Origin: Ochotona curzoniae
Taxonomy: Eukaryota > Chordata > Mammalia > Lagomorpha > Ochotonidae
DNA length: 64,000 nt
Assembly (NCBI RefSeq): GCF_017591425.1
Contig: NW_024466512.1
Coordinates: forward strand, 18,169,001 to 18,233,000
Direction: 5' to 3'
Positions 11,386-23,914 of the stretch are shown piece by piece. The position numbers and the translations under genes are program-made. A model generated the notes under the pieces. The model was not told the origin of the DNA. It saw only the letters and a program-made list of their open reading frames with translations, and searched no databases. Numbering within the stretch: position 1 is the stretch's first letter; each line of letters starts with the position of its first letter.

Positions 11386-11570
11386 TTGTAAATATTTATT
11401 TCTTTAATTGAAGGTGTTGCAGAAAGACGGAGAGACAGACACAGAGGGTTCTTCCATCCACTGCTTCACTACCCAGATGGCCACAGCAGGCCAAAGTGAG
11501 CCAAACCCAGAAACCAGGAGTTTCATCCATGTTTCCCATGTACATTGTACAGACCCAAACACTTGGCCAT
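11386..11570 (-). mobile_element. CSINE, 5'-truncated
   Basis: Tail complement 'TTTATTTCTTTAATTG', polypurine block 'AGACGGAGAGACAGACACAGAGG' and 'TTCCATCCACTGCTTCACTACCCAGATGGCC'. The head half is absent. Confidence 0.75.
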
Positions 11571-11656
11571 GTTTAAAAAAGGAACATTTTAAAGAATCAA
11601 ATATTGTGGTCCAAAGAATTTAAATGATTTTTCAGGGTGGGTCATGAAACATGTTT

Positions 11657-11985
11657 GTTTTTGGGTCTGGCATGAGAGCCTCGTGGTTAAATCCTCATAA
11701 CTGCCAGGATCCCATATATGGGATCGTATATGGACACCAGTTCGCATCCTGGCAGCTCCATTTCCCATCCAGCTTCCTGTGTGTGAAGGCAGTAAAGGAA
11801 GCCCTAAAGCCTTGGCACCCTGAACCCACATGAGAGACCCAGAAGAAGCTCCTCTCTCTTGGCTTCATATCATCTCATCTATGGCCATTGTGGCCACTTA
11901 TGGAGAGAGTCAGTGAACAAATCTTTCTCTCCTTCTCTCTATATGTCTGCCTTCCCTAAACAAACAAACAAACAAATCTTTAAAA
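11657..11985 (+). mobile_element. CSINE, full length
   Basis: Head 'GGGTCTGGCATGAGAGCCTCG', 'CAGGATCCCATATATGGG', 'CTCCATTTCCCATCCAGCTTCCTG', and a tail of (CAAA)n then AATCTTTAAAA. A small internal duplication of the 'ATATGGGATCGTATATGG' part is visible near 11,713-11,732. Confidence 0.85.
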
Positions 11986-12599
11986 CATTGGGCTCAAGCT
12001 AAATATGAAATCTCAATTTTCTGACATCTTCCAGTTCAGAAATCTTTACTCATTAGTTCATTAATTTATACATTTGAAATGCATATACTTACTTATTATT
12101 TAAATTTGTATCGAACCGATCCTGACATGTTCAAGATTGTAGTAGAGAATAAATCATGAAAGAAAATCGTCTCCTATGGCTCTTGTGTTCAAGTAGGAGG
12201 CGATAAATAAATAAATAAATGAATAGATGTTAGAGTAGATACTGACAAATATTGAAGATACGTGAAGAATAAATAAAAATTAGAAGGAATGTTACATAAT
12301 CTTTTAAGTAACTTAATTGGAAAAGTTAGAATGTACCTCTTTAGAAAGTTCTGAATGAAGCATAGCAGTGACCTTGTAGATACCTGGGGAAGGAGAATTA
12401 GAAGCAGGGAGAAAAGCATGAGCCAGATTTGAGACATGTGAATAACACATCCAAGGAACCCCGAAGACTCCAATCAGTGCAGCAGCAATATGGTGAGCAA
12501 GACTGGAAGCAGTGGTAGAGAAGACAGAATGTCTGTGAAAATGGACTGAAGCATAGATTGACTTAAAGGCAGTGGTTAGGGGACAGCAGTTTTAGGATC
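11986..12599. other. Unassigned DNA with (AAAT)n
   Basis: No gene recognised. A short (AAAT)n tract sits at about 12,203-12,222. Confidence 0.5.
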
Positions 12600-12880
12600 T
12601 CTTACTCATATCATCGTGCAGTTTCATGTCTCATTTCTGCTGCTTCTGACCAGCTTCCTGCTGATGAATCTGGGAGAGCATCAGATGAAGGTACTTGTAC
12701 TGGCTTTCCACCACACATGTGGAGGGCCTGAGCAGAGTTTGTGCCCACTACCCTGAGCCTTCCCAGCAGTAGCTGTTGTCATTTACAGAGTGGAGTAGCA
12801 AATTGAAGATCTCTCTCTCACTCTCTCTCTCCCTGTGTTCTGCACCCCATCTTCTAAATAACTCAAGCCATCTTTAAAAG
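12600..12880 (+). mobile_element. Old CSINE
   Basis: Diverged copy: 'TCTGCTGCTTCTGACCAGCTTCCTGCTGATG', 'GGTACTTGTACTGGCTTTCCACCACACATGTGG', then 'AGATCTCTCTCTCACTCTCTCTCTCCC' and a tail ending 'ATCTTTAAAAGG'. The expanded CT block and divergence point to an older subfamily. Confidence 0.6.
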
Positions 12881-15266
12881 GAAAGGTGACAGTTGGGATC
12901 TGGGCTTCCAGTGTGAGATAACAAGGATTGTCCGTAGGGAACAGCCCCTTGTCAATCATACTACACCATGATGCTGTGAGTGGTCTTGTGCCAAACATTA
13001 GCCCAGTTACAGGAAATAATAACAGACATGGCCTTTCACTATGTGAAGCCAATCATTTTATGCATGGCAAGGAATAATAGATATAAAAGAGGCATGTAGA
13101 ATTGATTTTGAATCCTCTTGCAGATTTCAATAGAGAGAGTGATGTGATTTCTTCAGTTTTGTCTTTGAAGGAGGCACAGGGCTACATTTCTAAAAATGGG
13201 TAAAAAAAAAGTAACATTGAGGATATATCTTGAATGATTAGAAAATCAAAGCAAGTTGGCAGTAAGCCTTAAATTTTCTTACCTTTATATAAAAAATACT
13301 GGAAGGATTTAGTTCATATTATGTTCCAACAAAATGAAATATGGCATTTTAATGAGAAATGTCACTTTCCTGGGTTATAAAAGGACAACAAAGTTGATAA
13401 AGCCAGTCAACATCATTGAAGTTCTTTTTCTCCTCTCTCCTGTATACCCAATATTTCATTTTGATATGCTTGCCAAGCCTTTTGGTTACCTTTGAAAGGA
13501 AAGGGTATGTGACTGGGAAATATTACTTAACATTTATTTATGACTGTCATTTTTTTCAATATTGGACAGATATACATTTTCATGTATCTATTGTTCTTAA
13601 TCAAAATATATAATAAACATGATTTATTTATTTTTTCTTTTTGGATCCTAGATGCCCTTTAGAAATATTAGATAATCAAGCCTCGGGTTCCTCAGAGAAG
13701 GCAGTGCATTTTCAATACAGCTTTCTCTGATTGACAAGTAAATTGAAAAAGCAAGATATTGTCACCAGCCAGTGGGCAGAAGCAAGGAGCAGAAATGGAA
13801 ACTTGTGTATGTTTCCCAGATTATCCGCATCCATATGAAGAACACTGTACCAGCAGTGTGTTACTTCCAGATAGGGGAGATGACTCACAGACAATAACTA
13901 ATTTGGGAAATATGATGCATTGATGTATGTCAGGGAAGTCCAATGTTGAGGACCTAATTCTAGGCAGTCATTCTAGGGGCCCTGAAAGAAGGTAGTAATG
14001 TTAATGAAGAAGGCAATCTTCTTATAACAGATCAAACTGAATCTTATGGCACCGATTTCCTTTTGAATTGTCCAGTCTATTAGCACTCCAGGGTTATTTA
14101 CATAGTTTTCTCAGCCCCCTGCAGTACTTTCTTATTAGCTGTAGAGAACTGGAAGGAGGACATAAAATAATCTCAGGTGGGTCTGCTTTTGTCTAAGACA
14201 AATGAGGCTCAAACTAAACTCTTCTCCATTTCCAGGATTCTGCAGTTTTCTTTGATTTCCTCTACCAAAAATAACATGAATCTGCCTCATAGAGAGGCAG
14301 GTATGGATAACTGAATGAATTATCAATAGTATATTTCTTTCTTTGTTTAGCAGAGCTAATTTTACCTCTAGAGGACCTATATACATTTTTTTTTTACCTC
14401 TTAATTCATCAGAATCTGCCTATGAACACTAACATCCTAGTCTAGAAATCAAATATTCAGAATGCACGGCCAACAGACACCCAGTAGGAGGGGGATTAAA
14501 TAGTTGGAATAGTGGAAGAGGAGCTTGTCATACCGAAGTTTTGCTTCGTGAATAATGAAAGCTGTGCTGTAGAGCTCCAAAATCCTTCCTGCAAAATCAC
14601 AGGGAATTTGATTTTTGCAACAACTGATTTCAGGATCTCCATTGTTTGACAGTGTCAGCTGGATCATTGGAATCCCTAAATATTATTTAACATCCTTATT
14701 TCATTTTGCAATCTCTGCCAGCAAAATAAAACAAAAACCAAACAACATCGTTTGGGTTTGTTATTACACTATGTAGCTTTTTTTCTTTTTAGAGCGGTGG
14801 TACAGAATATTCACATGTCATTTGTGTTTGTTGGATGACCTGAACAACTCAGACAGATATCCACAATGTAGTGTACAATCATTCACGCATGCCTGTAATT
14901 ATATTTAGCCCATAGACATATATTTAGCTAACTCGTACTGTACACTAGTACTGCATGACTTTCAGCTATTCTCCCTCTAAATAGTTCCTAGGTATTATAT
15001 AAACTATATGCATCACATCCTCCAGGTTTCCCCTCTTGGTCTCCAGAACGATTTGTACTGGTGCCTCCGCTACTGCTTTAGCACAAATGTGAGTTGTTAT
15101 CAGCATACTCATCACACTGAAAGGGGCTGTTCAATTACTAGTCTCCTTCACACACATTCCCAATGAAATCTCCAGTAAACTTATACATTTAATCTTTATC
15201 CTAAAAGCATTAGAAAACAACTCTCTCATGTGGGGAAGTGGTAGCAACATGTTTGTATTCCCTTTG
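12881..15266. other. Unassigned, repeat-poor DNA
   Basis: About 2.4 kb with no repeat family or coding signal that I can name. Frames up to about 89 residues have no recognisable domain. Confidence 0.45.
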
Positions 15267-15705
15267 TTAAGCAAGATTTATTTATTCGGAAGGCAGAGTG
15301 ATAGGGAGGAATAGAGAGGAAGTGAGAAAGGGAGAACGAAAGAGAGAGGGAGAGGAAGAGATGGAGAGTGGAAGAAAGAGAGGGAGAGATAATGAGAAGG
15401 AGAGAGAGAAAGGCAGAGGGAGGGAGAAAGAGAAAATAAGAGAATCGTCCATTTGTTGGTTAACTCCCCAAATACCTACAAGAGTAACAGCTTGGCCTTG
15501 CTGAAATCAGGCACCCAGAAGTGCATGTAAATCTTCCATACAGATAATAGGAAACCAAGGTTTTGAACTACCACCTGCTCCCTCTCCAACACATTAGCAG
15601 GAAGTTGGATTGAGATCAGAGTAGCCAGGACTCAAACTGGCCCTCCAACACGGGATTCAGGCATCCAAGATGTTTTTACTGTGCCATCATATCCTATGCT
15701 TCTCA
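15267..15705 (-). mobile_element. CSINE with expanded polypurine block
   Basis: Tail complement 'AAGATTTATTTATTCGG', then an expanded GA-rich tract (about 15,294-15,444; GAGAGG, GAAAGA and AGGGAG units), then eroded body and head complement ending 'TGTGCCATCATATCCTATGCTTC'. The purine tract is several times its usual length, making the element about 440 bases. Confidence 0.75.
15294..15444 (+). repeat. Polypurine (GA-rich) tract inside a SINE
   Basis: About 150 bases almost entirely A and G on the + strand, interrupted by a few T and C. It grew within the polypurine block of the surrounding minus-strand CSINE. It produces an accidental R/E/K-rich frame on the + strand, not a gene. Confidence 0.9.
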
Positions 15706-15961
15706 GTGCTCACATACGCTATAGGACAGAGTATGGCTTTTATGAGACAAATGATGAATGGGGGTAAGGACAGGTGAATTGTTATTTTGGTAATTCAGGA
15801 AGTAAAAAGTGGAGTTTTACCTAAAGCAGGTTAATATTATGAGGGAAAGAAAGAAAAATTAACGCTTTCAATATGAATACATTGAGAAGTTTGGAGAGTG
15901 AATCTGTTCTTCATTGGATCTATATGATGTTGAATTTTTAACATTTATGTTTGTATTTCGT

Positions 15962-16290
15962 TTAAAATTTTTATTTAAAACATTTACATTTGGGTGTATT
16001 TGAGAGTGAGGGTGTATGAGAGAGAGAGAGAGAAACAGAGAGACAGAGAGAGAGAATGAGAGGGATCAACAGATGCAGAGTATGAACTGCCATTCACTGG
16101 TCCACACCTTAAATGCCAATAGTTGAGGAGATCATGTCAGGTCTCCCTTGTGGGCAGAAGACACTGAATTGTTTAAGCTATCACAGCTGCCTTGCAGGGT
16201 ATAAATTAGCAGCAACTGAGACATGACCAAGAGCTGATAACAGAACCTGTGTCTATTGTGGGGCACAATCTATACTGTGGTCTTAACCAC
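15962..16290 (-). mobile_element. CSINE, diverged
   Basis: Tail complement T/A-rich, then an (AG)n tract at 16,017-16,062, 'CATTCACTGGTCCACACCTTAAATG', and a head-side remnant up to about 16,290 ('CTGTGGTCTTAACCACTAGACTAAATGC'). Confidence 0.65.
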
Positions 16291-16619
16291 TAGACTAAAT
16301 GCACAACCCCTCTGCTCACATTTCATTAGTGGTGTTCACTTGGGTTTCCAGCTTTCTTCTGTAAAGGTGTTGATAATATTTTCTGAACTAAGAAACAGAG
16401 TAAGAATGTACAAAATACAAGCATTCTATTTTGACTACAATGTTCAAGAATTTATGGCACAATTCTAGAAGCAGGCATCACATGAGAAACAGGGCGACTA
16501 AAAATAGAACAGAAAAGGAGTGGGAATTCTAAGTGATGAGGAAAGAAGCTCAGGAAGAGCTATTCAATCAGGCATCAAAATGCAGAGTAAGGAAAGTTGT
16601 TGGTTAATGTTAAATCGAC

Positions 16620-16845
16620 ACTTAAATTTTATTGATATAGGTAGGTTAAAAATGTCCATACCTACAAAATCAGGACATGCTGAAATAGCAGAATGACAGG
16701 CTCAGGCCTGCTTATGAAAGACTATACTATTGTAGTAATATATGGGGAAGCTGTGAGGGGGAAGGGATTGGGGGAGAGGGGAAGGGAAAATCAAGAGCCT
16801 ATGGAACTGTATCATAAAATAGTAAATATTTTTTAAAAAGAAAAA
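16620..16845 (+). mobile_element. L1 3'-UTR fragment
   Basis: Shares 'GACTATACTATTGTAGTAATATATGGGGAAG' with the 2.5-kb fragment. It then has a G-rich block (GAGGGGGAAGGGATTGGGGG) and the terminus 'GAGCCTATGGAACTGTATCATAAAAT' with an A/T tail to about 16,850. The 5' limit is uncertain. Confidence 0.7.
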
Positions 16846-16859
16846 AAAAGATGGTAATG

Positions 16860-17150
16860 GAGTAAGTACTTGGTACAATGATCAAATCTATGCTTAGGAT
16901 GGTTTGAGTGCCTGACTCGACGGTTTCACCTATGAACAAACTTTCTGCTCGAGCACACGTTGAGAGGCAACAGGTGATAAGTACTTGGGTCCCAGCAACC
17001 ACAGGGGAGACCCATATGAACTTCCAGGCTCCTGGCTTAGGCTCAGCCAAGCATTGACTACAGAAGGGACTTGAGGAGTGAAATAATATAAAGGAGATCT
17101 TTCTCTTTCTCTGTGCCTTTTAAATAGATTGAAAACAACCTTTTAAAAAT
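16860..17150 (+). mobile_element. Old CSINE
   Basis: Contains 'AAGTACTTGGGTCCCAGCAACCACAGGGGAGACC', 'CTTCCAGGCTCCTGGCTTAGGCTCAGCC' and 'AGATCTTTCTCTTTCTCTGTGCC', then an A-rich tail. This matches an older C-repeat subfamily ('cagccaccacaggggagacc') rather than the young type. Confidence 0.6.
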
Positions 17151-19240
17151 TAAGCAATGGTGTTAGGTTATGCAGTCAAGTCTTTTGTGTGCAGATGACT
17201 CTCATGAGGTGCCATGCACCAAGAGTTCGTCACTTCTTCATTGGTCACATAGATCTGCTCGGTTGCTTGGGAAGTGACAACTAGTATTCTTGAGTGAGCA
17301 CACAGTGGAAACCACAGCTTAGGTGAGACCTTTCCTTTTCCTTCCCATTCCCTGGGTGATGCTTTCATCATAAACCAATTCGTGCTTTCATTTTCCATTT
17401 GAAAAATTCAATTTGTTGTAAATTGAAACAAATAAAGCCCTACATAATACAAATTGCCTTCACGTTGTTCAGTGATTCATTGGCTGATGCTACAGAGAGA
17501 TTGTTTTATCAGCTTTGAAGGAAATATTCATCGCATTTTTGCCAGCTTTGTCACTCACATTTGAAAGTACCCCTCGTGTTTAACTGAGGACAAACAACAG
17601 GATGAGCTCTGAAAATACAGGTGTAGCAATGAATGCACCCGGGGCTCCTTTGCTTATCCTCTCAGATTTGAAAAACATGAATAATCCTGACCCCAAAATG
17701 TCAATGTCAAGTTGTTACTCATGCCCAGTCAATATGTAGATGGTGATTTTATATTCCCTGAAGCAAAAGTATAGAAAATATGAAATCAAGCTGGTAACAA
17801 AATTAGGTCTCGTTGAAGCTGCTCCCTTAGAACTCTTGCTGGTTGTTGAGAAGTTGGTCTGAAGGCAGTGTCTTCAGTGGGGATTTTCAGCAACAGTGTT
17901 TCATAACCCCATCTCAGACTGATGACTTACATGCTGTAAGAGAAGCGACGTTTTAAATGAGAAGTCCGTAAAAACCTTTTGAAGAATGAAACTGAACTGC
18001 TGAAAAGCTAGATGTTACTACATTTTTACATTTCCAAGACATCTCATTTAAACTATGTACAACAAATGCTTACAGTATCAACTAGAAGACAGCTACAGTA
18101 GAAATTTACATAGGCAAGAGACAGAATGGAAAGTTAAGGAAAGCCAAAACCTGCAAGCCATCTTGTTGGATGACATAGAATACTTGTGACAAAGTTATTT
18201 AGGATGCCCAAATTAATAGAGGCGGAGAAAGGCTAAAATGCAAGCCTTGGAGAGTTAAGCCAATATTTGCATGATCAGTGTCTCAGGAACCCCATTCACA
18301 GATAGAGTTCTCCCCTTAAGAAGCTTGTGTATTCCTACATATGACTTGGGAAATGCAAATTTTGGAGGAGTGATTCAACATTGTCCAAAAGGTATAGGTT
18401 TCTTCCAAGTAGGCAAACAGAGATCATTGTCTACATGTGGGAGTGAAATGAATATTTGGGGCGATGTCTAATGGAACAGAGACTTCTTTGCATTGGAAGC
18501 TTTTTTTCATTGTGTAATTAATACAGATATAATTTTTCAATGTGAAATGCTAGCTTACATTTGCAATCAAATACAGGAGTTCAGACAAGGCATTAGCAAT
18601 TACAAGTGTTCTTCAAAACAGGGAATTCTGAGACTTCTGGGCTCCAGGATATACTAGGTCATCCCACCTAGTGATAGCATTGTACACTTTGCCCCGTTCA
18701 CCCTATTTAAGTCTAATTACTGATTGGGTTAAAAATATTTTACCAGAGTGCTGTGCATAGACAGAATAAGGAATACAAAGGGATAATTTTGTTTTATTGC
18801 TTTCAGAAAGCAAGAGATAGGAAACCCAAGATACTGCAATTAAGGTAAAATCATTATATTTCACCACTGGGTTGTAACAGAGAAGGCACAGACAATCCTA
18901 CCGGATGCTGTTCTTGTAGCTGCCCAAGGTGGTTGCAACTGTTGAGAGCTGAGGGGAAGAAAGGTTAAACAAACTTTACTTCCCTTCACATAAAGAGCTG
19001 ATTCATTTATCTCCAAAGGTTAGCAAGGAAAAAGTGAATAGCCCAATCCATGTTCAGGGTCATGTATGTGATCGTAAGTCCTTGAGTGAATTTTTGCTAA
19101 CAGTGAAGGAAATTGGTCTGGCGAGAAAGGAAATAAAAGACCTGTGATCACTGTGTATGGAAATGCACAATACCTTTGGCCAAATCTGTTCTGTCTTTCC
19201 TTTATAAGCCTGTTTGGACTATCCTAAAATTCACCAAGTT
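17151..19240. other. Unassigned, repeat-poor DNA
   Basis: About 2.1 kb without a repeat I recognise and without coding potential. This makes 17.2-19.2 kb one of the better places to test for conserved non-coding sequence. Confidence 0.45.
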
Positions 19241-19249
19241 CAGTCAAAA

Positions 19250-19755
19250 TCACACTCCAATACTATAAGCTGCTAAATATAAAAATGAAAATAGACACCA
19301 GGCAACTGAATAGTACCCTATAACCATTTTAAGGTGTTTAGCAGCCAGTTGTGTATAAACTAAAATTGAAATGTCAATGAAGTAGTCATAGGATATAGTT
19401 AAGAACTTGCATTTTCTAACATATTGGTCACCCAATACCATATCAATTAACTCCATGATGTTGTAAATTGTTGTTGAATTTGTGTAGTGGCTTTTCATTG
19501 GAGGGGATGATATTCTGCCAGCTCTACTTTCAGACCAGGGATGGTCTCCCAATGAAACTGTTGAATGTACCTGGACAATAAGATGAGGGACTCTATGCAT
19601 GGTACATGCTCACAATTGAAGGAATCATGACTGGATATGAACTGTAGTACTGCAACAATGTGGAGGAATTCAACATGGGGGGAGGGTATGGGGAGTTGTC
19701 GAGGGGAATCCCAGAGCCTATGAAACTCTGTCATAAAATAAAATAACAAAATTAT
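19250..19755 (+). mobile_element. L1 3'-UTR fragment
   Basis: The reverse complement of its last 180 bases aligns by eye with 48.15-48.34 kb: 'TTGCAGTACTACAGTTCATATCCAG' against 'TTGCAGTATTACAGTTCAAATCTAG', and 'GAGCATGTACCATGCATAGAGTCC' against 'AAGCATGTGCCTTGCATAGTGTCC'. It ends 'CCCAGAGCCTATGAAACTCTGTCATAAAATAAAATAAC'. The accidental minus frames of 116 and 84 residues lie inside it. Confidence 0.8.
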
Positions 19756-19927
19756 ACATATTTCACCAAAATCTTCTAGATTATACTATAAACCTGCTTG
19801 TACAATAAGATAATAAGATATACTTAATATAAAATGCACTCTTAATCTATATATACTTAACATAAAATATACAATTAAAATAAAACATATACTTTAAGAC
19901 GTAAAAAAACAAAGATTGTATTTTCTG

Positions 19928-20245
19928 GGGTCCAGGCGTGATAGTGTAGTGGTTAAGGTCCTCGCCTTGAATGCACTGGGATGCCCATATTGACACTGGT
20001 TCTAATTCTGGCAGCCCCACATGCCATCCAGCTCCCTGCTTGTGGCCTGGGAAAGCAGTTGAGGACGGCCCAAAGCTTTTGGACCCTGTACTTGCATGGG
20101 ATACCTGGAAGAGGCTCCTGGCTTCTGACTGGCTTGGCTCCAGCCCTTGCGGCTACTTGGGGAGTGAACCATTGGATGGGAGATCTTCCTCTCTCCTCTC
20201 TGTATATCTGCCTTTCCAATAAAAATAAATAAATCTTAAACAAAA
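19928..20245 (+). mobile_element. CSINE, full length, first of a same-site pair
   Basis: Head 'GGTCCAGGCGTGATAGTGTAGTGG', box-A-like 'TAGTGGTTAAGG', 'GGTTCTAATTCTGGCAGCCCC', and tail 'TATATCTGCCTTTCCAATAAAAATAAATAAATCTTAAA'. Perfect 17-bp repeats AAAGATTGTATTTTCTG flank it at 19,911-19,927 and 20,246-20,262. Confidence 0.95.
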
Positions 20246-20262
20246 AAAGATTGTATTTTCTG

Positions 20263-20582
20263 AACCCAATATAGTAGCATTGTGGCTAAAGTTCTCACCT
20301 TGCCTGTGCCAGGATCCCTTATTGGTGACAATTCATGTCTCACTGCCGCCCCCCCCACCCTTCCCATCCAGCTCCCTGTGTGTGGCCTGGGAAAGCAATG
20401 AAGGACAGTCCAAAGCCTTGGGGCCCTGCACCTATGTGGGAGACCCGGAAGAGGCTCCTGGCTTCAGATCAGCTCAGCTCTGACTATTTGGGGAAAGAAT
20501 CAGTGAATGGAAGATCTTTCTCTTCGTATCTCCTTCTCTGTATATCTGACTGTCCAATAAAAACAAATAAATCTTTAAAAAG
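20263..20582 (+). mobile_element. CSINE, full length, second of a same-site pair
   Basis: Head 'CCCAATATAGTAGCATTGTGG', 'CAGGATCCCTTATTGGTGAC', C-run at 20,347-20,356, and tail 'CTGACTGTCCAATAAAAACAAATAAATCTTTAAAA'. It starts right after one copy of the target AAGATTGTATTTTCTG and is followed by a third, slightly diverged copy (AAGATTGTATTCT at 20,583). Confidence 0.92.
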
Positions 20583-20704
20583 AAGATTGTATTCTACTGC
20601 TTCCCTGTTGCAGGGTGTGGTACTGTATTTTGTTTTGCTCAGTGAAAACTGAGAAAAAGCAAGGTAGGCTACTTTCTGTTACTAGCTTTAAAAGGCCATT
20701 TTCC

Positions 20705-20945
20705 TATCAGGAGGAAAAAAAAACGGTAATGGGTGGATAGAGTGCCCCTGCCCTGGTCAGAAGGTGAGGGATACATTGAGCCAAGTTATCTCCCTGAATT
20801 ATAATGGACAGGCAGCCCAAGCAAACAATAAACCTTTTATGCTTTTAAGCCACTAAAATTCAGAGATTGCTTGTATTTTATGTTTCCATTATTTATTGTT
20901 TTTATTGGAGCACAGTCTGGCCTGCCCTGATCGATACATTCATCT
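20705..20945 (+). mobile_element. LTR-like remnant (ERVL/MaLR type)
   Basis: Contains 'AATAAACCTTTTATGCTTTTAAGCCACTAAAATTCAGAGATTG' and, further on, 'AGCACAGTCTGGCCTGCCCTGATCGATACATTC'. This resembles the common 3' end of old ERVL-class LTRs ('...taagccactgagattt...gcagcacagcctggcc...gatac'). The family is not certain. There are no internal genes. Confidence 0.4.
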
Positions 20946-23730
20946 AATAAGTGGGATTGCCAAAGACAGCATCCAAATATCCTTATTTGTAGCCTTGTTT
21001 TTGGTCTACCATATAAACTTAAGTGCAAAAAAAAAATGCATACAAATACATGTACCCAATCACTTGTGACCAAGGGAATAAGACCGTAATTATGTGTGCT
21101 CCGTAACTGATATTTATGGCTGCTTAGTCAGCTGGCCTTTGGAAAGCATCCCTGACCTTCCTAGTAATGGCTACACTTTAGGTGTCATAGAGAAGCGTGA
21201 TCTTGTCTAAGGCCGAGATGACACAGCCACTTCTATTGCTCTTTGGCCTCACAGTTACCCCACAGCAACTCATCCCTAAATGGCTTTATCTCAATTGGTC
21301 TGATCCTGGGAATACTTGTAATTCTGTTAGGAGTGGATTCAATTATAACAACTATCACCACCAAGCTAATGGAGCCTTAAACAAACTGTATGATTTCTTT
21401 TTCATGTATCAAAAACTTAGTGATCGGCATCTGGTGCCTAATGTCTTCAAGCACGGATACCTTCTCTGCAGTTCCTAGATTGCCTATGTTGTGCACCTGC
21501 TTGCAGGAGTGTTTGCCCAACGGGGGTTTCCGACCTAGGTATCACAGAAGAAAGGAGGACAATGTGCAGCAGTTTTTGGTTTTGTTGATGAAGAAAGTGA
21601 CTCAAGTTAAACCTCTAGGCAAGAGAGACTGGGCAACGTGAAACCAGTTTTTATAATGGACTTAAATCCATGCATCACTTGACAGTGACTCTGCTCTCTC
21701 CAAGGATAAAGAGTTTTTGTAAAGTCATGAAGAATACGGTGAAGATGACAGTTGCCACATCGCCTCTTCGTGTTTAGGTCTGACTTAGAGATTGTTTCCG
21801 CAGGTGCACATGATAAGCAGGGGCCTCCCTGTTCGTGAGGATTCAGGTCATAGCACAGAAAGAGAATGCATTGCAGGATGAAGAACATTGCTTATGGACC
21901 CTCTTCCACCGGGCTGTGATTTTTGACTGCTTTAGTTTTCATCACTTAAAGTTCCGGAGTCCTGTGACGAAAAAGACAGCTTGTCAGCATAACATTGGTT
22001 GACAATCTAGAAGTATTCTTACTAAGAGGTGGAGTTCATTAATTCCAATTCTTGTACAATTCACTCTGGAGGTGGGAAGCACCAGGCTCTGAATTTGGTT
22101 AAATCTGTGTTGTCAAAGGATTTGCTATTTGGCAGCTCTGTGACTGTCTGTATAGATCATTTGATTTCTGTGATTTCTATCTTTCTATGTCACTGATAAA
22201 GCTTAACACTTTCAAGTAAATTAAATAGTAAGAAGTAATGAATTACTCTCAGTCTTACAGGTTTTTCACAAAATAAAAGCACCATAGACAACTGAGACAG
22301 CAGTACAAAACAAAGAGAAAGCTGAGTTTTGGATAACAAAAAGTGAATCCCATGTTGCACCAAGAATTTCTGTTTTTTTTTCCCCAGTACTTCAAACATT
22401 GCCTTTGTACAAACGTGCCTTTGTACAGAAAGGAAGTTTTTGTAAAAGAAAAAACTCCTACTCATTTCAATCTCCCTAAGCCTTAGTTATTGACTTTCTA
22501 AGTGATTTTTAAAATAATTCTTTATGCCGTGGTGTTATATATATTTTATACAGAACATTCTCCACTGTCTTGTATTATTTAATTCTCCAAAGTGTTTGGG
22601 GAGAGGATTTTATATGAAAGCAGTGACACAAAATAAAATGGCATTGTACCAGTGCCTTGCATCTTTAATGAAGTTGCTCTCAAACAGCATTTCAATAAAT
22701 GAAATGTACCCAGGAATGATAAATTTTAATATATCAAAGGTATTCTCTGACCTGTTCTGGGACATAAAACCTAATGCCATAATAGAGCCCAAAGGTTTGC
22801 ATTTCATTTGATTTGGCTTTCTTTTTTCCTTTCTTCTAAAGAAAATTACCCATGCTCCAAAATAATAATCATAAGGGTGAAAAAAATTATCCTATAATGG
22901 CAAGAAGAAAAGCAGCATTAAGACTGAAGGCATTCAGGGGCACTGTTGCATTTGAAGCGTTGGGAAACGGAGTTGCATACAACAAGGAAGGGAAGGGGGA
23001 CTTTATCCACTTTAATTGTTTATAACACACCTCAAGGAATGTTCTGGCCTTCACTCTGTAAGAAACTGACAAATAGGAAGCAATGAGATGATCCCCAAAG
23101 GACTGAGTTTATTATGAGTGAGATTTATGGATGTGGATATGCATGTGTTGTTGGAGAGACTTCAAGCATCCTCGAATAAATGCAGCTTGGCAAGTCATCC
23201 TTCCTGGTGGTGGTGGTGGTGAGGGGGAAGAGGTCCAGAACATCTAACAGGATCAGCATCCTGTAACAGCAATGCTAGATGTGAGCCTACCTCCTGCCTC
23301 GCTGCAGTAGAAGCTGCTTGATGTAATGGGAAATAATGGTCTTGAAACCATCAGAAATGCAGTGCTTGTCTTTTGGGGAGAGAGAATTCTGTTTCCTCAG
23401 TCAGATATCTTCATGATAAAAACTAACATATTGGCAATGACTGTTGTGACTGCATATGGTGCCTGATGGGGAACCCCAGTGTGCAGTTCAGAGAAATACT
23501 GAGCCATGAATGTCTCTTCTTTCGCATTTGAATATATACAAAGCTCCCAGCTTGTGAACCTTGCACTGAAACTGCCGCTAGAATAATAGCTAAGAGTTGG
23601 TCAAGTCCAATGACAAACATATCCACTCGGCCTTCTGGCTCGCTTGGGAGACACAGGGATTGAGTTCCAGTTGCCTGGATTTGGCCTTGGTGCACATTTT
23701 TTTACTGTAGAAGTGAACTAATGGACAGAA

Positions 23731-23734
<4 letters not shown>
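20946..23734. other. Unassigned DNA with short GGT repeat
   Basis: About 2.8 kb with no repeat I can name apart from a (GGT)n run at about 23,206-23,222. Frames of 83-96 residues on both strands have no recognisable domain. Confidence 0.4.

Positions 23735-23773
<39 letters not shown>
23735..23773 (+). repeat. (TG)19 microsatellite
   Basis: An uninterrupted TG dinucleotide run of about 39 bases. Confidence 0.97.
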
Positions 23774-23776
<3 letters not shown>

Positions 23777-23914
23777 CTTCTCAAGTCATTTGAAATTCAT
23801 AATAAAATGGGAGAGATATGGCACATTTAATTAAAACTCTTTGGAATAACTATGTATGTGTTTGGTATTTTGTTAGAAGTCCCATCATATGTTCCTGTAA
23901 CTTTGGGTGGTGTT

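Noticed and set aside
15298..15504. R/E/K-rich + frame
   Set aside because: Translation of the GA-rich tract inside a SINE.
19250..19749. Minus frames of 116 and 84 residues
   Set aside because: They lie inside the L1 3' UTR antisense, which is non-coding.
21190..21641. Two overlapping + frames of 93 and 83 residues
   Set aside because: I could not link them to a known protein, and no splice signals or codon bias stand out.
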